Assembly: GCA_035293945.1 (NCBI GenBank)
Contig: DATGLV010000039.1
Location: forward strand, 248,001-312,000
Reading direction: 5' to 3'
DNA length: 64,000 nt
From: VAZQ01 sp035293945
GTDB taxonomy: Bacteria > Pseudomonadota > Alphaproteobacteria > Rhizobiales > Xanthobacteraceae
Position numbers and translations under genes: made by a program. Positions 16,662 through 25,439 of the stretch are shown one piece after another. How positions within the stretch are numbered: position 1 is the first letter of the stretch; each line of letters opens with the position of its first letter. A model generated the notes under the pieces. The model made no database searches and was not told the DNA's origin. It saw only the letters and a program-made list of their open reading frames with translations.

Positions 16662-17324
16662 TCAGCATTCGCTGCTCGCCACTCCCGCGCATTCCAACAG
16701 CGCCGCGAGGCGCCTCCGCGCATGAAACATGCGTGTCTTCACGGTGTTCACCGGGATTCCGACGATTTCGGCGGCAGCCTCGATCCCCATTCCGTGATAA
16801 TAGGTGAGGTCGATGATCTCGCGGTGGTCGGACGAAAGTTGCCGCAGGCAATCGCGCAGAATCGCCCCTCGCTGGCTCTTGGCGACCACGGCCTCGGGAT
16901 CATCGCGCTGGTCGGCGATCGCGGCTGCGGTCGCTTCATCGAGCGGCGCGTGCTTATGCCGACGGAGCGCGGAAAGCGCTTTGTGACGCGCGATGCTCAG
17001 GAGCCACGTTGCGGCCGCCGAGCGCTGAGCGAATTGGCCGGCGTGGCGCCAGACTTCGAGAAAGACTTCGCTGACCAGGTCCTCTGCCAACACAGGCTCG
17101 TGCACGGCGCGCAATACAAAGCGGTACACACGCGCCTGGTGCCGCCCGAACAGGGCCCGCATCGCAAGCTTGTCGCGCTCCGCGATGCGCGCCATTAAGG
17201 TATCGTCCGTAGCGGCGGCTTGCATCGGCGGCCGGGGAGGGGCCGCGAAGGGCGTTGCATCGATCCGCAGGGGCTGATTTGCCACGAGTTCTGTCCTCGC
17301 GTGAGATGCGCCGCACTGTTTCAT
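16662..17324 (-). CDS. ECF-family RNA polymerase sigma factor
   Basis: 220 residues. Region 2 is VYRFVLRAVHEPVLAEDLVS followed by EVFLEVWRHA; region 4 is REIIDLTYYHGMGIEAAAEI followed by VNTVKTRMFHARRRLAALL, a clear helix-turn-helix for -35 recognition. Region 3 is absent, as in all ECF factors. The first 33 residues are Ala/Pro-rich and not family-like; ATG 17225 (MQAAATDDTLMARI) is probably the real start, although neither start has a strong ribosome site. No anti-sigma gene is adjacent on either side. Cysteines near the C-terminus (LLECAGVASSEC) are noteworthy. Downstream genes (TPR protein, amidohydrolase) may be its targets or simply its operon. Confidence 0.9.
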   Translation of the reverse strand: MKQCGASHARTELVANQPLRIDATPFAAPPRPPMQAAATDDTLMARIAERDKLAMRALFGRHQARVYRFVLRAVHEPVLAEDLVSEVFLEVWRHAGQFAQRSAAATWLLSIARHKALSALRRHKHAPLDEATAAAIADQRDDPEAVVAKSQRGAILRDCLRQLSSDHREIIDLTYYHGMGIEAAAEIVGIPVNTVKTRMFHARRRLAALLECAGVASSEC

Positions 17325-17427
17325 TTGCGCATGTTCTTATCGGAAGACCGGGATTCCACTCTTCCGGAACATGCGCTTCGGCGCCCCTCCCTTATGCGCC
17401 GGAGTGCTGACAGGTCATGTCAGGAGC

Positions 17428-18114
17428 CTATTCGGAGTAGTTCGTCTCTCGCCGCCACGCCTTGACCAGCTCCAGGCGTCGTCGCGGGTAGCGCTCGCCG
17501 GTGGCGGTGATGGCGGTGATCCGATCGGTGCGGAAATGGCGAAAAGCGCCGCGCAGCTCGCACCAGGCCGCGACTGTCTGCCGGCGATCGTAGAACGCCA
17601 TGGCGATCGGCCAGATCGCGCGCTGGGTCGCCGCCCCGGTCTCGGCCACGTAGCCGATTTGCAATCTGTGCTCGCGGCGGATCGCCTCGCGTAAGATTTT
17701 CAGGCTCTTCGCCGCGCGGCCGTCGCCGCCGGTCGCCGCAACCCACAGGCCGGTATCCGCCAGGGTGTCCCGCAGATCCTTGGGCGAGGCGGCAGCGATC
17801 TTGGCGAGCGCGTTGGCGGCTGCCTCGGCCAGATCAGTATCGCCTTGCCGCGCTACCCAGCGGATGCCCAGCACCAACGCCTCCAGCTCGTCCTCGTCGA
17901 ACATCAGCGGGGGCAGGAAGAAACCGGGACGCAAGAGGTAACCGAGGCCCGCCTCTCCGTCGATCGGTGCGCCGAGCCCGATCAGAACCTGCACGTCGCG
18001 ATAGATGGTGCGCAGTGACACCTTGAGCTCGTCAGCGAGCGCAGCCGCCGTGACCGGCCGGCGGTGACGCCGCAGCGCATCCATGAGAGAGAAAAGGCGC
18101 TCGGTGCGATTCAT
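17428..18114 (-). CDS. YafY-type transcriptional regulator (HTH + WYL domain)
   Basis: 228 residues. The N-terminal winged helix-turn-helix is MNRTERLFSLMDALRRHRRP followed by ALADELKVSLRTIYRDVQ, typical of DeoR/HTH_11 regulators. The C-terminal WYL domain follows a helical linker; its ligand strand reads QIGYVAETGAATQRAIWPI and WCELRGAFRHFRTDRI. WYL domains bind small ligands or nucleic acids. It is short of the extra WCX extension found in longer members. It lies upstream of the ECF sigma gene on the same strand with a gap of about 100 bases, and 33 bases downstream of the PF04392 receptor gene, so its targets may be local. Confidence 0.88.
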   Translation of the reverse strand: MNRTERLFSLMDALRRHRRPVTAAALADELKVSLRTIYRDVQVLIGLGAPIDGEAGLGYLLRPGFFLPPLMFDEDELEALVLGIRWVARQGDTDLAEAAANALAKIAAASPKDLRDTLADTGLWVAATGGDGRAAKSLKILREAIRREHRLQIGYVAETGAATQRAIWPIAMAFYDRRQTVAAWCELRGAFRHFRTDRITAITATGERYPRRRLELVKAWRRETNYSE

Positions 18115-18147
18115 AGCAATGGCCGACTTGAGGAAATCCGCCGTGGG

Positions 18148-19104
18148 CTATTCGATCACGACATCGGCGTGCGCCAGAAAGCCTGCCGGAAGCGTGAGCC
18201 CGAGTGCTGCCGCGGCACCGCGATTGACCACAAGCTCCGAACCGCGCGCAGGCTCGACCGGCAGGTCCTGCGGCGAAGCACCTTTGAGAATCCTGTCCAC
18301 ATAGTCGGCTGCACGCCGATAGAGATCGGGCAGGCTCACCCCGCAAGAAACAAGGCCGCCGGCCTCGACAAAATCCCGAAACGTGTAAATCGCGGGCAGC
18401 TTGTGGCGCGCCGCCGTCTCGACCACGAGCCTCTGATTGCTCTGCATGATGGTATCGCTGCCGACAACCACCGCGCCAGTGCGTGCGCGCGACGCCGTCT
18501 CGAAAGCAGTCTCGATATCCTCGATCTTTCGGGTATCGAGGGCCCGAGCCGTGATGCCGAGCGCACTGGCAGCCGCCGCAACCGCATTCCACTCGGTTTG
18601 GCGCGAGGGATTGGAGAGGTTCATCAAGGCAGCGAGACTCTCGATCTGCGGTACCATCTCTTTGAGAGTTTCCACGCGCTTCCGCTCTGCGCCTTCGAGG
18701 TTGGCGCCAAAGCCGGTCAGATTTTCGGTGCCGCGCACGACCGCCAGCGGATCGCCGACTGCGGCCATCACCACCGGAATGCGCATGGTTGCGGCTTTGG
18801 CGGCGAGCGCCGCCGGCGTTCCGCGTGTCACGATCACATCGACACCGAGTCCCGCGAGCTCGGCCGCGAGCGCCGGGAAGCGTTCGTTGTAGCCATCCGC
18901 CGAGCGATACACGAAAGCGAGGTTCTGCCCCTGGATATAGCCGCGTTCCCGCAGCACCTGTGCAAACGCCTGAAAGTTGCCGTTGCGATCGCGCGGGCTG
19001 GTATCGAGCATGCCGACGCGATAGCGGGGATGGGCTTGCGCAAGCGCAGCCAGCGGCCATACAGCCGTGCCGGCGAGGCTCAGGATGAATCGTCGTCGCT
19101 GCAT
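18148..19104 (-). CDS. ABC-type substrate-binding protein, PF04392 (TrpX-like)
   Basis: 318 residues. Tat/Sec leader MQRRRFILSLAGTAVWPLAA with cleavage after ALAQA. The body matches the periplasmic binding family often labelled ABC_sub_bind: YRVGMLDTSP, FAQVLRERGYIQGQNLAFVY, VDVIVTRGTPAALAAK, PVVMAAVGDPLAVV, and DRILKGASPQDLPVEPAR near the end. Members are numerous in Bradyrhizobiaceae and usually orphan, as here: no permease or ATPase lies nearby. Some family members bind aromatic amino acids, but the ligand here is unknown. It follows the TTT receptor by 30 bases on the same strand. Confidence 0.9.
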   Translation of the reverse strand: MQRRRFILSLAGTAVWPLAALAQAHPRYRVGMLDTSPRDRNGNFQAFAQVLRERGYIQGQNLAFVYRSADGYNERFPALAAELAGLGVDVIVTRGTPAALAAKAATMRIPVVMAAVGDPLAVVRGTENLTGFGANLEGAERKRVETLKEMVPQIESLAALMNLSNPSRQTEWNAVAAAASALGITARALDTRKIEDIETAFETASRARTGAVVVGSDTIMQSNQRLVVETAARHKLPAIYTFRDFVEAGGLVSCGVSLPDLYRRAADYVDRILKGASPQDLPVEPARGSELVVNRGAAAALGLTLPAGFLAHADVVIE

Positions 19105-19134
19105 TTGTTTTCCAACACCAAGCGGACCGCCGAC

Positions 19135-20154
19135 CTACTTGTTCTCCATCGCGGCCCGCACACGTGCCACGGTGTCGGCCGGGGTACGGGAAACCTGCGC
19201 TACCAGCGCGGCTACCTGCTCCCCGGTCAATGGATCGACGTCGATCTTGGATTTCTCTGCATCGGCCAGGAAGCCCGGGTCCTTGACGGTGGCATCGAAG
19301 GCGCGTCGCAGCGCCTCGACCCGGTCAGTCGGCACGTTGGGCGGCAGGAAGAACGGCCGGCCGAATTCGAGCCGCGCGAGTGCAAGCTCGAGCGCCTGGC
19401 GGTCGGCATCTGTCCTGGCCATTTCCATGACCAAGGGCACGTCGGCGAGCTCGGGATTTTTTTTCAAGCCCCACTGCATTATGAGCGTGATCTTCTTATC
19501 GGCGAGCCAGCTCGAATTGAGCGCCTTCAGAGTCGACCAGTTGGTTGCGCCATTTCCCTGCACCTCGCCGCTCTCCATCGCCAAGTGAATTTTCGGTGTG
19601 CTTTCATAGCCGGTCACGATCTTGAACTTGGTGCCGAACAGATGATTGGTGAGAATCGGAAAATCGTATTGAGTTGAGCCGGGCGCCTGTGCGCCGACCA
19701 CGAGCTCGGTGGTGAATAGGTCGGCGAGCTTCTGCACCGGCGCGGTGTGCCAAACGTAGGTGACCTGCGTCTCCCGGTTGGTGCTGCCAAGCCAATTGAT
19801 CTTATTGGCGTCGAAGCGGGCGCCTGAGGGCTCGAGCAGCGGCGTGGTCGGCATGCCGTTGAAGGATGCCCCGATCACGGTGCCGTCGAACGGCCCGGTA
19901 TTGTAGAGCGCGTTGGTCATGGTCAGGCTGCCGGCGCCAGGCTGATTCTGCACGATGATGCTCGGATTGCCCGGTATGTGGGCCGGCCAGTAGCGGGCAA
20001 GCAGCCGCGCGTTGAGATCATAGCCGGAGCCGACTCCGACGCCGACGATGAGGCGGATGGTCTTACCCTTGTAGAAGTCGGCGACGCTTTGTTGTGCTGC
20101 TGCTGGGGCGGTGGCGGCAAGGAAGGCGGAAAGAACGAGGCAAGTTTTGTTCAC
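19135..20154 (-). CDS. Tripartite tricarboxylate transporter (Bug-family) substrate-binding protein
   Basis: 339 residues, starting at a GTG with a GGGAGAA ribosome site. Signal peptide to about residue 20 (ATAPAAAQ), then VADFYKGKTIRLIVG, GSGYDLNARLLARYWPAHIP and GNPSIIVQNQPGAGSL, the characteristic Bug pattern that binds carboxylates in the periplasm. The TctA and TctB membrane components are not in the window, which is common for Bug genes. The next gene upstream on this strand is a Gfo/Idh oxidoreductase, separated by a repeat element, so the receptor may serve the catabolic genes upstream (inference). Confidence 0.92.
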   Translation of the reverse strand: MNKTCLVLSAFLAATAPAAAQQSVADFYKGKTIRLIVGVGVGSGYDLNARLLARYWPAHIPGNPSIIVQNQPGAGSLTMTNALYNTGPFDGTVIGASFNGMPTTPLLEPSGARFDANKINWLGSTNRETQVTYVWHTAPVQKLADLFTTELVVGAQAPGSTQYDFPILTNHLFGTKFKIVTGYESTPKIHLAMESGEVQGNGATNWSTLKALNSSWLADKKITLIMQWGLKKNPELADVPLVMEMARTDADRQALELALARLEFGRPFFLPPNVPTDRVEALRRAFDATVKDPGFLADAEKSKIDVDPLTGEQVAALVAQVSRTPADTVARVRAAMENK

Positions 20155-20182
20155 AGCGCTTCTCCCCTTTCAACAACAAGGA

Positions 20183-20311
20183 CCTCGTCGCTGAGGAGCC
20201 GTGCGCAGCACGGCATCTCGAAGGACGGATGCAGCTATGAGCCCGGGGTCATCCCTCGAGACGGTCGGCGCTAAGGGCGCCGACCTCCTCAAGGATGATG
20301 TCCCTATGAGG
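20183..20311. repeat. Pair of inverted intergenic palindromic repeats
   Basis: Two copies of one hairpin-forming unit in opposite orientation. Left copy 20183-20227 contains GAGGAGCCGTGCGCAGCACG then GCATCTCGAAGGACG; the right copy 20249-20311 on the other strand contains GAGGAGGTCGGCGCCCTTAG then CGCCGACCGTCTCGAGG. Each has a GC-rich inner stem, and the pair together can form a long outer stem. Similar elements are frequent between genes in Bradyrhizobium-like genomes. It separates the Gfo/Idh gene from the TTT receptor gene. Confidence 0.7.
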
Positions 20312-20312
20312 A

Positions 20313-21410
20313 TCACCCCGCGCCCGCCTTCATCCTAGCACCTGCCTTCATGTCGGCGACCGCCGCGAGCGCTTCGTTGGACAGCGGCAGATCGATCGGC
20401 TCGTTGCGCTCGGCTGAAAGGTCGGCCGCCGTGTAGGTTTCCATCACCATGCGGGCGCTCTCCGGCGTCACCATCACGGGCCGATCAAGCAAACAGGATT
20501 CCAGGAAATGGATGGTCTCCGGCCCCATCTGGCCGGCGAACACATGGTCCACCTGCTCGCCCGGCATGGTGGAAAGCGGAAAGCGCGTGCCGTCCGCCAC
20601 CGTATTGAGCCAGACGTCGCGGTGGGTGTCGTCGAGAATGAGCGCCCCCTCCGTGCCGGTGATCTCGACCCAGGTTGCGCAGTAATTCGGATAGCTCGGC
20701 GGCAGGTTCCAGCCGCCACCTACGACCACAATCAGACCGTTATCCATGGTCACGGTGGTCCACATGCAGTCGTAGGAACCGTTGAGCGGCTGCATGTAGC
20801 CGTAGGAACCCTGCGAGTAGACGCGCACGGGTTTTGCCGGCTCCAACAGCCAGAACACGAAATCGAGATCGTGGGTGGATTCCATCGCCGCCGGCGAGAG
20901 CTTGACGCGGCCGGCGATCTTCTTGCCGAGATTGCGCGAAAGATGCCGGCTCACCATGACGGACACGGGCTTGCCCAAGGTGCCGTCCGCGATCCTTTTC
21001 TTGGCGAGCGCGAATTTGGTGTTGAAGCGCTGGGAATAGCCGATGGTGAACTTGAGGCCGCCGCGTCGCGCGAGCGTGATCAATTCGTCGGCTTCCCAGA
21101 GCTCCATCGCGATCGGCTTCTCCAGCAGCACGTGCTTGCCGGCTTTGAGACAGTCGCGGGCAATCGGGAAATGCGTCGGCTCGGGCGTCGTGCAGATATA
21201 GACTACCGACACCGCCGGATTGCGGACGATGTCCTGATAATCGAGCGTCGCGTGCGCCGCGCGAGTGAGATCCTGGACTTCCTTGAGGCGGTCAGCTCTG
21301 ATGTCGCAGATGTGCAGCTTGTCCACCAGCGCGGAGCGCGACAGTGTCTCCGATCGGATGCCCCCGCACCAACCGGTCCCGATCACCGCGACTTCGACTT
21401 GCTTCACCAA
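20313..21410 (-). CDS. Gfo/Idh/MocA-family oxidoreductase
   Basis: 365 residues. The N-terminal Rossmann dinucleotide site is VAVIGTGWCGGIRSE, and the family EKP motif is in KAGKHVLLEKPIAM after YICTTPEPTHFPIA. The C-terminal alpha/beta domain reads TLGKPVSVMVSRHLSRNLGK and ESTHDLDFVFWLLEP, where HD matches the usual active-site region (Lys from EKP plus a late His/Asp). Enzymes of this family oxidise or reduce sugars, inositols or related polyols with NAD(P). It is downstream of the IorB-type gene (89-base gap with a terminator-like hairpin) and may share its regulation. The start at 21410 has GGAG nearby (GAGGAGCTGTC). Confidence 0.88.
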   Translation of the reverse strand: MVKQVEVAVIGTGWCGGIRSETLSRSALVDKLHICDIRADRLKEVQDLTRAAHATLDYQDIVRNPAVSVVYICTTPEPTHFPIARDCLKAGKHVLLEKPIAMELWEADELITLARRGGLKFTIGYSQRFNTKFALAKKRIADGTLGKPVSVMVSRHLSRNLGKKIAGRVKLSPAAMESTHDLDFVFWLLEPAKPVRVYSQGSYGYMQPLNGSYDCMWTTVTMDNGLIVVVGGGWNLPPSYPNYCATWVEITGTEGALILDDTHRDVWLNTVADGTRFPLSTMPGEQVDHVFAGQMGPETIHFLESCLLDRPVMVTPESARMVMETYTAADLSAERNEPIDLPLSNEALAAVADMKAGARMKAGAG

Positions 21411-21445
21411 GACAGCTCCTCAAGCTCGGGTTTGTCGATCGTATG

Positions 21446-21472
21446 AAAAGGGCCGGCCATTTTGGCCGGCCC
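21446..21472 (-). terminator. Rho-independent terminator downstream of iorB-like gene
   Basis: Stem GGGCCGGCCA (21450-21459) pairs with TGGCCGGCCC (21463-21472) around a 3-base loop. On the minus strand the stem is followed by a short T run (AAAA at 21446-21449 on the plus strand). It lies 28 bases after the stop at 21500 and would limit read-through into the Gfo/Idh gene. Confidence 0.78.
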
Positions 21473-21499
21473 ATTTGCTCGTCGCTTCAGCGCGACCTC

Positions 21500-23779
21500 T
21501 TACGAGAATGCCGCCCTGACCTTGTCGGGCGAGAACGGCACGCGGCGCAGCCGCACGCCGGTCGCATCGAAGATCGCGTTGGCGATCGCCGCCGCGATCG
21601 GCCGGCTCGAAGGCTCGCCGGCGCCCGACGGCGGGATTTCCGGATGATTGATCAGCACCACGTCGATCTGCTCCGGCGCCTCGGTGATGTCGAGGATCGG
21701 ATAGGTGAGCCAATCCACGCTGGTGACGTTCTTGCGGTCGAAAGCAACCTCTTCCCAGAGCGTACGGCTGGTGCCCTGGATGACGTTGCCCTCAATGGTC
21801 TGCCTCAGCGCATTGGGATTGATGATCAGGCCACAGTCATGGGCGACCGTGAACTTACGCGCCCAGATCTTGCCCGAGGAGCGATCGACATCGACCTCGG
21901 CGATGACTGCAACGCGTGTGCCGTTGCGTTGCGAGTAGGCGATGCCGCGCCCGCTCACATTATTGCCGGTCTGGTCGCGCCGCGGCGAGGGCCGCGACTG
22001 CCAACCGGCTTTTTCGGCCGCCGCCTTGATCAGCGCCGTGTCGCGGGCATCCTTGATGTAGCGCAGGCGGAATTCGACCGGGTCGACGGAAAGCGCGGAA
22101 GCCACCTCGTCGATGAAGGATTCGCTCGCGAAATGGATCTGCGGTCCGACCGGATCGCGCAAGTGCGAGGTGCGCAGCGGCGAGGCGCGGTCAAGCAGCG
22201 GCGCGATCGTCTCCCAGTAGACGCGCTTGTTGTCGAACGCGTAGGCCTCCGCCGGCACTCCGAACCCGTCGCCGGATTTCAGCGGCACGCCGAGCAGGTG
22301 TCCGGCCAACGTGTTCCACGGCTTGCTCTCGTTGGTATCGACGTCGATGCGCGAGAAGCCTTTGCTGCCGTATTCGTAGGCGATGACCTTGCCGGAGGCA
22401 TCAATGGCGGCGCGCGCCATATGGATCGAGGCCGGACCTTTCGGATCCCAACCCGTTCCCTGCGCGCGCATATATTGCACGCGCACCGGCTTGCCGACCG
22501 CCCGCGCCAGCACGGCTGCTTCCATGGCGGCATCTCCCGCATCGTTGCGGCCGTAGGCGCCGGAGCCCGCAAACGAGCGCGCCTCGACCTTCTCGGGGGA
22601 CAAGCCGAGCAGTGCCGCAACGCCGTCGCGGCAGTAGTGCGGCTTGGGCGAGCCGGTCCACACCGTGACCTGATCGCCGTTGATGGCGACGATGCCGCAG
22701 CCCGGACCCATGCTGGAATGCGACTGATAGGGCCATTCGTATTCGGCCTCGATCACCCGCGCCGCCGACTTGAAGGCCTCATCGACATTGCCGTTTTCCT
22801 TCTCCACCTCGCGCTTCCGCACCGGCGCCTTGCGGATGTGATCATAGATGGCGGCCGCATTGTCGAGGAACGGTGGCTGCGCCTGCGACCACTCGACCTT
22901 GAGGGCCTGCGCGGCCTTCACGGCATTCCATTCATTCTCGGCGACGACACCGATAAGGTCCTTGTCACGCACCACCCGGGCGCCCGGGATGCTCTTGATC
23001 GAGCTTTCGTCCACGCTTACCGGGGTCGCCCCTGCAACCGGCGGGCGGATGACGCGCCCATGCACCATGCCGGGCACTTTCACATCGGTGACGTAGTCTT
23101 GCTGGCAGTAGACCTTGGGGGCGATGTCCTCGCGCTTGAGCGGCTGGCCGACGATCTTGTATTCCTTCGGATCCTTCGGCTTGGCCTTGCCGGGCGCATA
23201 GAGCGCGTTGCCGATCTCTTTGTTCCAATCGAGCTGGACGTTGAAATAGCGCCCGCCGATCAGCTCCGCATAGGTGATCGATTTGTTGCCGTCGCTGACG
23301 ACGCCGTCGTTGACTTTCAGCGTGTCGGCCGCAACGCCGAGTTTGGCGGCCGCCATCTCGACCAGCACGCGGCGCGCTTCGGCCGCGGCCATGCGCATCT
23401 GCTTGCCGCCGAACTGCACGCCGGTCGAGCCCGAAGCGCCGCCCTGGTTCACGCTGGACGCCGTGTTGCCCATGATCACCGTCACGCGCCGGAACGGCAC
23501 GTCGAGCTCTTCGGCAACGATCTGGCCGATACCGGCATAGAGGCCCTGCGCCATATCGGTCTTGCCGAAGAAAGCCGACACCGAGCCGTCGGCATTGACC
23601 GCGATATAGGACGAGAGCTGATCGGGGGTCAGCGGCGGGCGCGCGCCTTGCGCCTGCGCGGCGCCGATCCCGACAACTGTGTCGAGGCCGATCGGCATGC
23701 CGACCGATACCACCAGAGCACCGCCGGCCTTGAGCACGGAGCGACGGGAGAACGCGTTCGCCTTTTCCATCTTGGTCAT
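21500..23779 (-). CDS. iorB: Molybdopterin-binding subunit of an isoquinoline 1-oxidoreductase-type dehydrogenase
   Basis: 759 residues. The N-terminus carries a twin-arginine-like leader (SRRSVLKAGGALVVSVGMPI), so the enzyme is exported folded with its cofactor, as in the IorB family. The core has TDMAQGLYAGIGQIVAEELD, FAGSGAYGRNDAGDA (binding of the dithiolene cofactor) and the late GAGEPSSRPIAAAIANAIFD holding the catalytic Glu. IorB-type enzymes hydroxylate N-heterocycles or oxidise aldehydes using a molybdenum-cytosine dinucleotide. The start ATG 23779 has an ideal GGGAGG site. The 2Fe-2S subunit gene ends 11 bases upstream, so this is the two-subunit type without an FAD subunit; electrons probably pass to a cytochrome not encoded here. 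Confidence 0.9.
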   Translation of the reverse strand: MTKMEKANAFSRRSVLKAGGALVVSVGMPIGLDTVVGIGAAQAQGARPPLTPDQLSSYIAVNADGSVSAFFGKTDMAQGLYAGIGQIVAEELDVPFRRVTVIMGNTASSVNQGGASGSTGVQFGGKQMRMAAAEARRVLVEMAAAKLGVAADTLKVNDGVVSDGNKSITYAELIGGRYFNVQLDWNKEIGNALYAPGKAKPKDPKEYKIVGQPLKREDIAPKVYCQQDYVTDVKVPGMVHGRVIRPPVAGATPVSVDESSIKSIPGARVVRDKDLIGVVAENEWNAVKAAQALKVEWSQAQPPFLDNAAAIYDHIRKAPVRKREVEKENGNVDEAFKSAARVIEAEYEWPYQSHSSMGPGCGIVAINGDQVTVWTGSPKPHYCRDGVAALLGLSPEKVEARSFAGSGAYGRNDAGDAAMEAAVLARAVGKPVRVQYMRAQGTGWDPKGPASIHMARAAIDASGKVIAYEYGSKGFSRIDVDTNESKPWNTLAGHLLGVPLKSGDGFGVPAEAYAFDNKRVYWETIAPLLDRASPLRTSHLRDPVGPQIHFASESFIDEVASALSVDPVEFRLRYIKDARDTALIKAAAEKAGWQSRPSPRRDQTGNNVSGRGIAYSQRNGTRVAVIAEVDVDRSSGKIWARKFTVAHDCGLIINPNALRQTIEGNVIQGTSRTLWEEVAFDRKNVTSVDWLTYPILDITEAPEQIDVVLINHPEIPPSGAGEPSSRPIAAAIANAIFDATGVRLRRVPFSPDKVRAAFS

Positions 23780-23790
23780 GATCGCCTCCC

Positions 23791-24255
23791 TTAGCCCATC
23801 ATCTCGGCGGCGCGCTTGACTGCGCGCAGGATGCCCATGTGGGTGCCGCAGCGGCACTTGAGACCGGTGAGAGCAGTCTTGATCTCAGCGTCGGTCGGCT
23901 TCTTGTTGGTGGCGAGCAGCGCTGCGGCCGTCATGATCCAGCCGTTGATGCAGTAGCCGCATTGCGGCACCTCCTCCTCAACGTAGGCTTTCTGCAGCGG
24001 ATGCGGCTTGTCGGGCGTTCCGAGGCCCGCCAGCGTCACCACCTTGCCGTTGCCGACCGCGGAAACCGGGGTCACGCAGGAGCGCACCGCCTGGCCATTG
24101 ATATGCACCGTGCAGGCCCCGCATTGGGACAGCCCGCAGCCGAAATGCGGATTGTTGAGACCGAGATCATTGCGCAAAGCGTAGAGCAGCGGCATGTCCG
24201 GATCGGCGTCGATCGTGTGAGCGCTGCCGTTCACGTCGAGGGTTATTCGTGCCAT
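23791..24255 (-). CDS. iorA: 2Fe-2S subunit of the same molybdenum dehydrogenase (IorA-like)
   Basis: 154 residues. The plant-type 2Fe-2S cluster is held by CGLSQCGACTVH with a preceding GCGLS and a later Cys in AVRSC; the second, alpha-helical domain has CGYCINGWIM and KCRCGTHMGI. This is the complete four-plus-four cysteine pattern of CoxS/IorA proteins. No leader is present, so it probably rides through the Tat system with the large subunit, as known for other two-subunit molybdenum hydroxylases. Directly upstream of iorB on the same strand. Confidence 0.93.
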   Translation of the reverse strand: MARITLDVNGSAHTIDADPDMPLLYALRNDLGLNNPHFGCGLSQCGACTVHINGQAVRSCVTPVSAVGNGKVVTLAGLGTPDKPHPLQKAYVEEEVPQCGYCINGWIMTAAALLATNKKPTDAEIKTALTGLKCRCGTHMGILRAVKRAAEMMG

Positions 24256-24396
24256 GGGTGCATGTCTCCTGATCTGGCGCCTGTCCGGAGCGGACTTTTC
24301 GTGCCGGCCGCGCGAAATCCGCCCAATGTAGGAAGCTGACAGGAACTCAGCGCAAGCGTAGTCGATGTGCGGGGGGTTGAAAACACCCCTGCGGCA

Positions 24397-25434
24397 TCAG
24401 GTCGATGCTCCCGTGGCGAGCATGCGCACCGCCTGCAGCAGGGCCGTCACCTGCTTCGGAGCGATGTTCCGGGTGATGAAGACGAGCCGGCTTTCGCGGT
24501 CATTGTCCGGCCAGGACGCGAGCTCGAGCGGCGGATGCGCGAGGTGCTGCACGACCTGAACCAGCACTGGGCCGCGGCAGCGGGCGACATTGAGGAAGCC
24601 CTTGACGCGCAGCAGGTCGCTGCCGCGCAGCGCGATCAGAGTTTCCATTGTCCGCTCGAACGGCTGCCACGCGATTGGCTCCGCCTCGTTCAGCACGAAA
24701 CTGTGAATGTCGTCCGTGTGGGCGCTTTCGCCGACGAAACCCGCATGCACCGGCATGGTCGTGCCTTCCGCCTCGGTCAAGCAGCGCGGATCGAGCGCTC
24801 CGTCGACCGCAGTCACGATGGGGGCTCGCGGGTTGAGTGCCGCAAGCCGCGAGGTCAGCTGCGCGATCGCCTCTTCGCTTGAGAGATCGATCTTCGATAT
24901 AACCAGGCGGTCGGCCAGGATGACCTGCTTGCGCGCCTCCGCCGACCAGTCGAGCGTGGCAAGCCCGCTCACCGCATCGACAAGTGTGGTCACCACCTCG
25001 ACAAAGAATTCTCCGCCGAGCGCCCGGTCGGTGGCGAAGGTTTGCAGGATGGGTCCGGGATCGGCGAGCCCGCTGGTCTCGATCAACACACGCCGGAACT
25101 GCGGCACCGTGCCGAATTCGCGCTCGGACACGAGGCCGCGCAGCGTCAGTTGCAGGTCGGTGCGCGAGGTGCAGCAGAGGCAACCGTTGCCGAGCAGCGC
25201 GACTTCATCGACGGACGAACGGATGAGCGCATCATCGATACCCACCGCGCCGAATTCGTTGACCACCACGGCGGTCCCGGCGCCTTCGGGTGTGCCAAGA
25301 AAGCGGCGCACCAGGGTGGTCTTGCCGGCGCCCAGAAATCCGGTGACGATCGTGACCGGAATGCGTGCCCCGCGCGCGTGCTTGAGCCTCCGCCCAAAGG
25401 GCCCGGCCGCGCGCGAAGGGAACAGTTCGAGCAT
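24397..25434 (-). CDS. CobW/P47K-family GTPase (G3E metallochaperone)
   Basis: 345 residues. Walker A GFLGAGKTTLV, the metal-binding GCLCC (in LLGNGCLCCTSRTDLQ), ETSGLADPGPIL as switch II and SKIDLSS as the base-specificity motif. The C-terminal CobW_C domain (VLVQVVQHLAHPPLELASWP) closes the protein. G3E GTPases deliver zinc, cobalt or nickel to target enzymes, or handle their cofactors. Because it lies between the LVIVD-repeat gene and the molybdoenzyme genes on the same strand, a role in loading one of these is possible, although no CobW protein is known to insert molybdenum; this is inference. Confidence 0.9.
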   Translation of the reverse strand: MLELFPSRAAGPFGRRLKHARGARIPVTIVTGFLGAGKTTLVRRFLGTPEGAGTAVVVNEFGAVGIDDALIRSSVDEVALLGNGCLCCTSRTDLQLTLRGLVSEREFGTVPQFRRVLIETSGLADPGPILQTFATDRALGGEFFVEVVTTLVDAVSGLATLDWSAEARKQVILADRLVISKIDLSSEEAIAQLTSRLAALNPRAPIVTAVDGALDPRCLTEAEGTTMPVHAGFVGESAHTDDIHSFVLNEAEPIAWQPFERTMETLIALRGSDLLRVKGFLNVARCRGPVLVQVVQHLAHPPLELASWPDNDRESRLVFITRNIAPKQVTALLQAVRMLATGAST

Positions 25435-25439
25435 TTACC

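Noticed and set aside
20183..20311. Possible tRNA or small RNA gene
   Set aside because: The folding potential comes from two inverted copies of a repeat; no cloverleaf arms, T-loop or CCA context.
21344..23794. Long open frame (816 codons) on the plus strand
   Set aside because: It is the antisense of the iorB-like gene, rich in Arg, His and Asp, with no family pattern; a GC-rich shadow.
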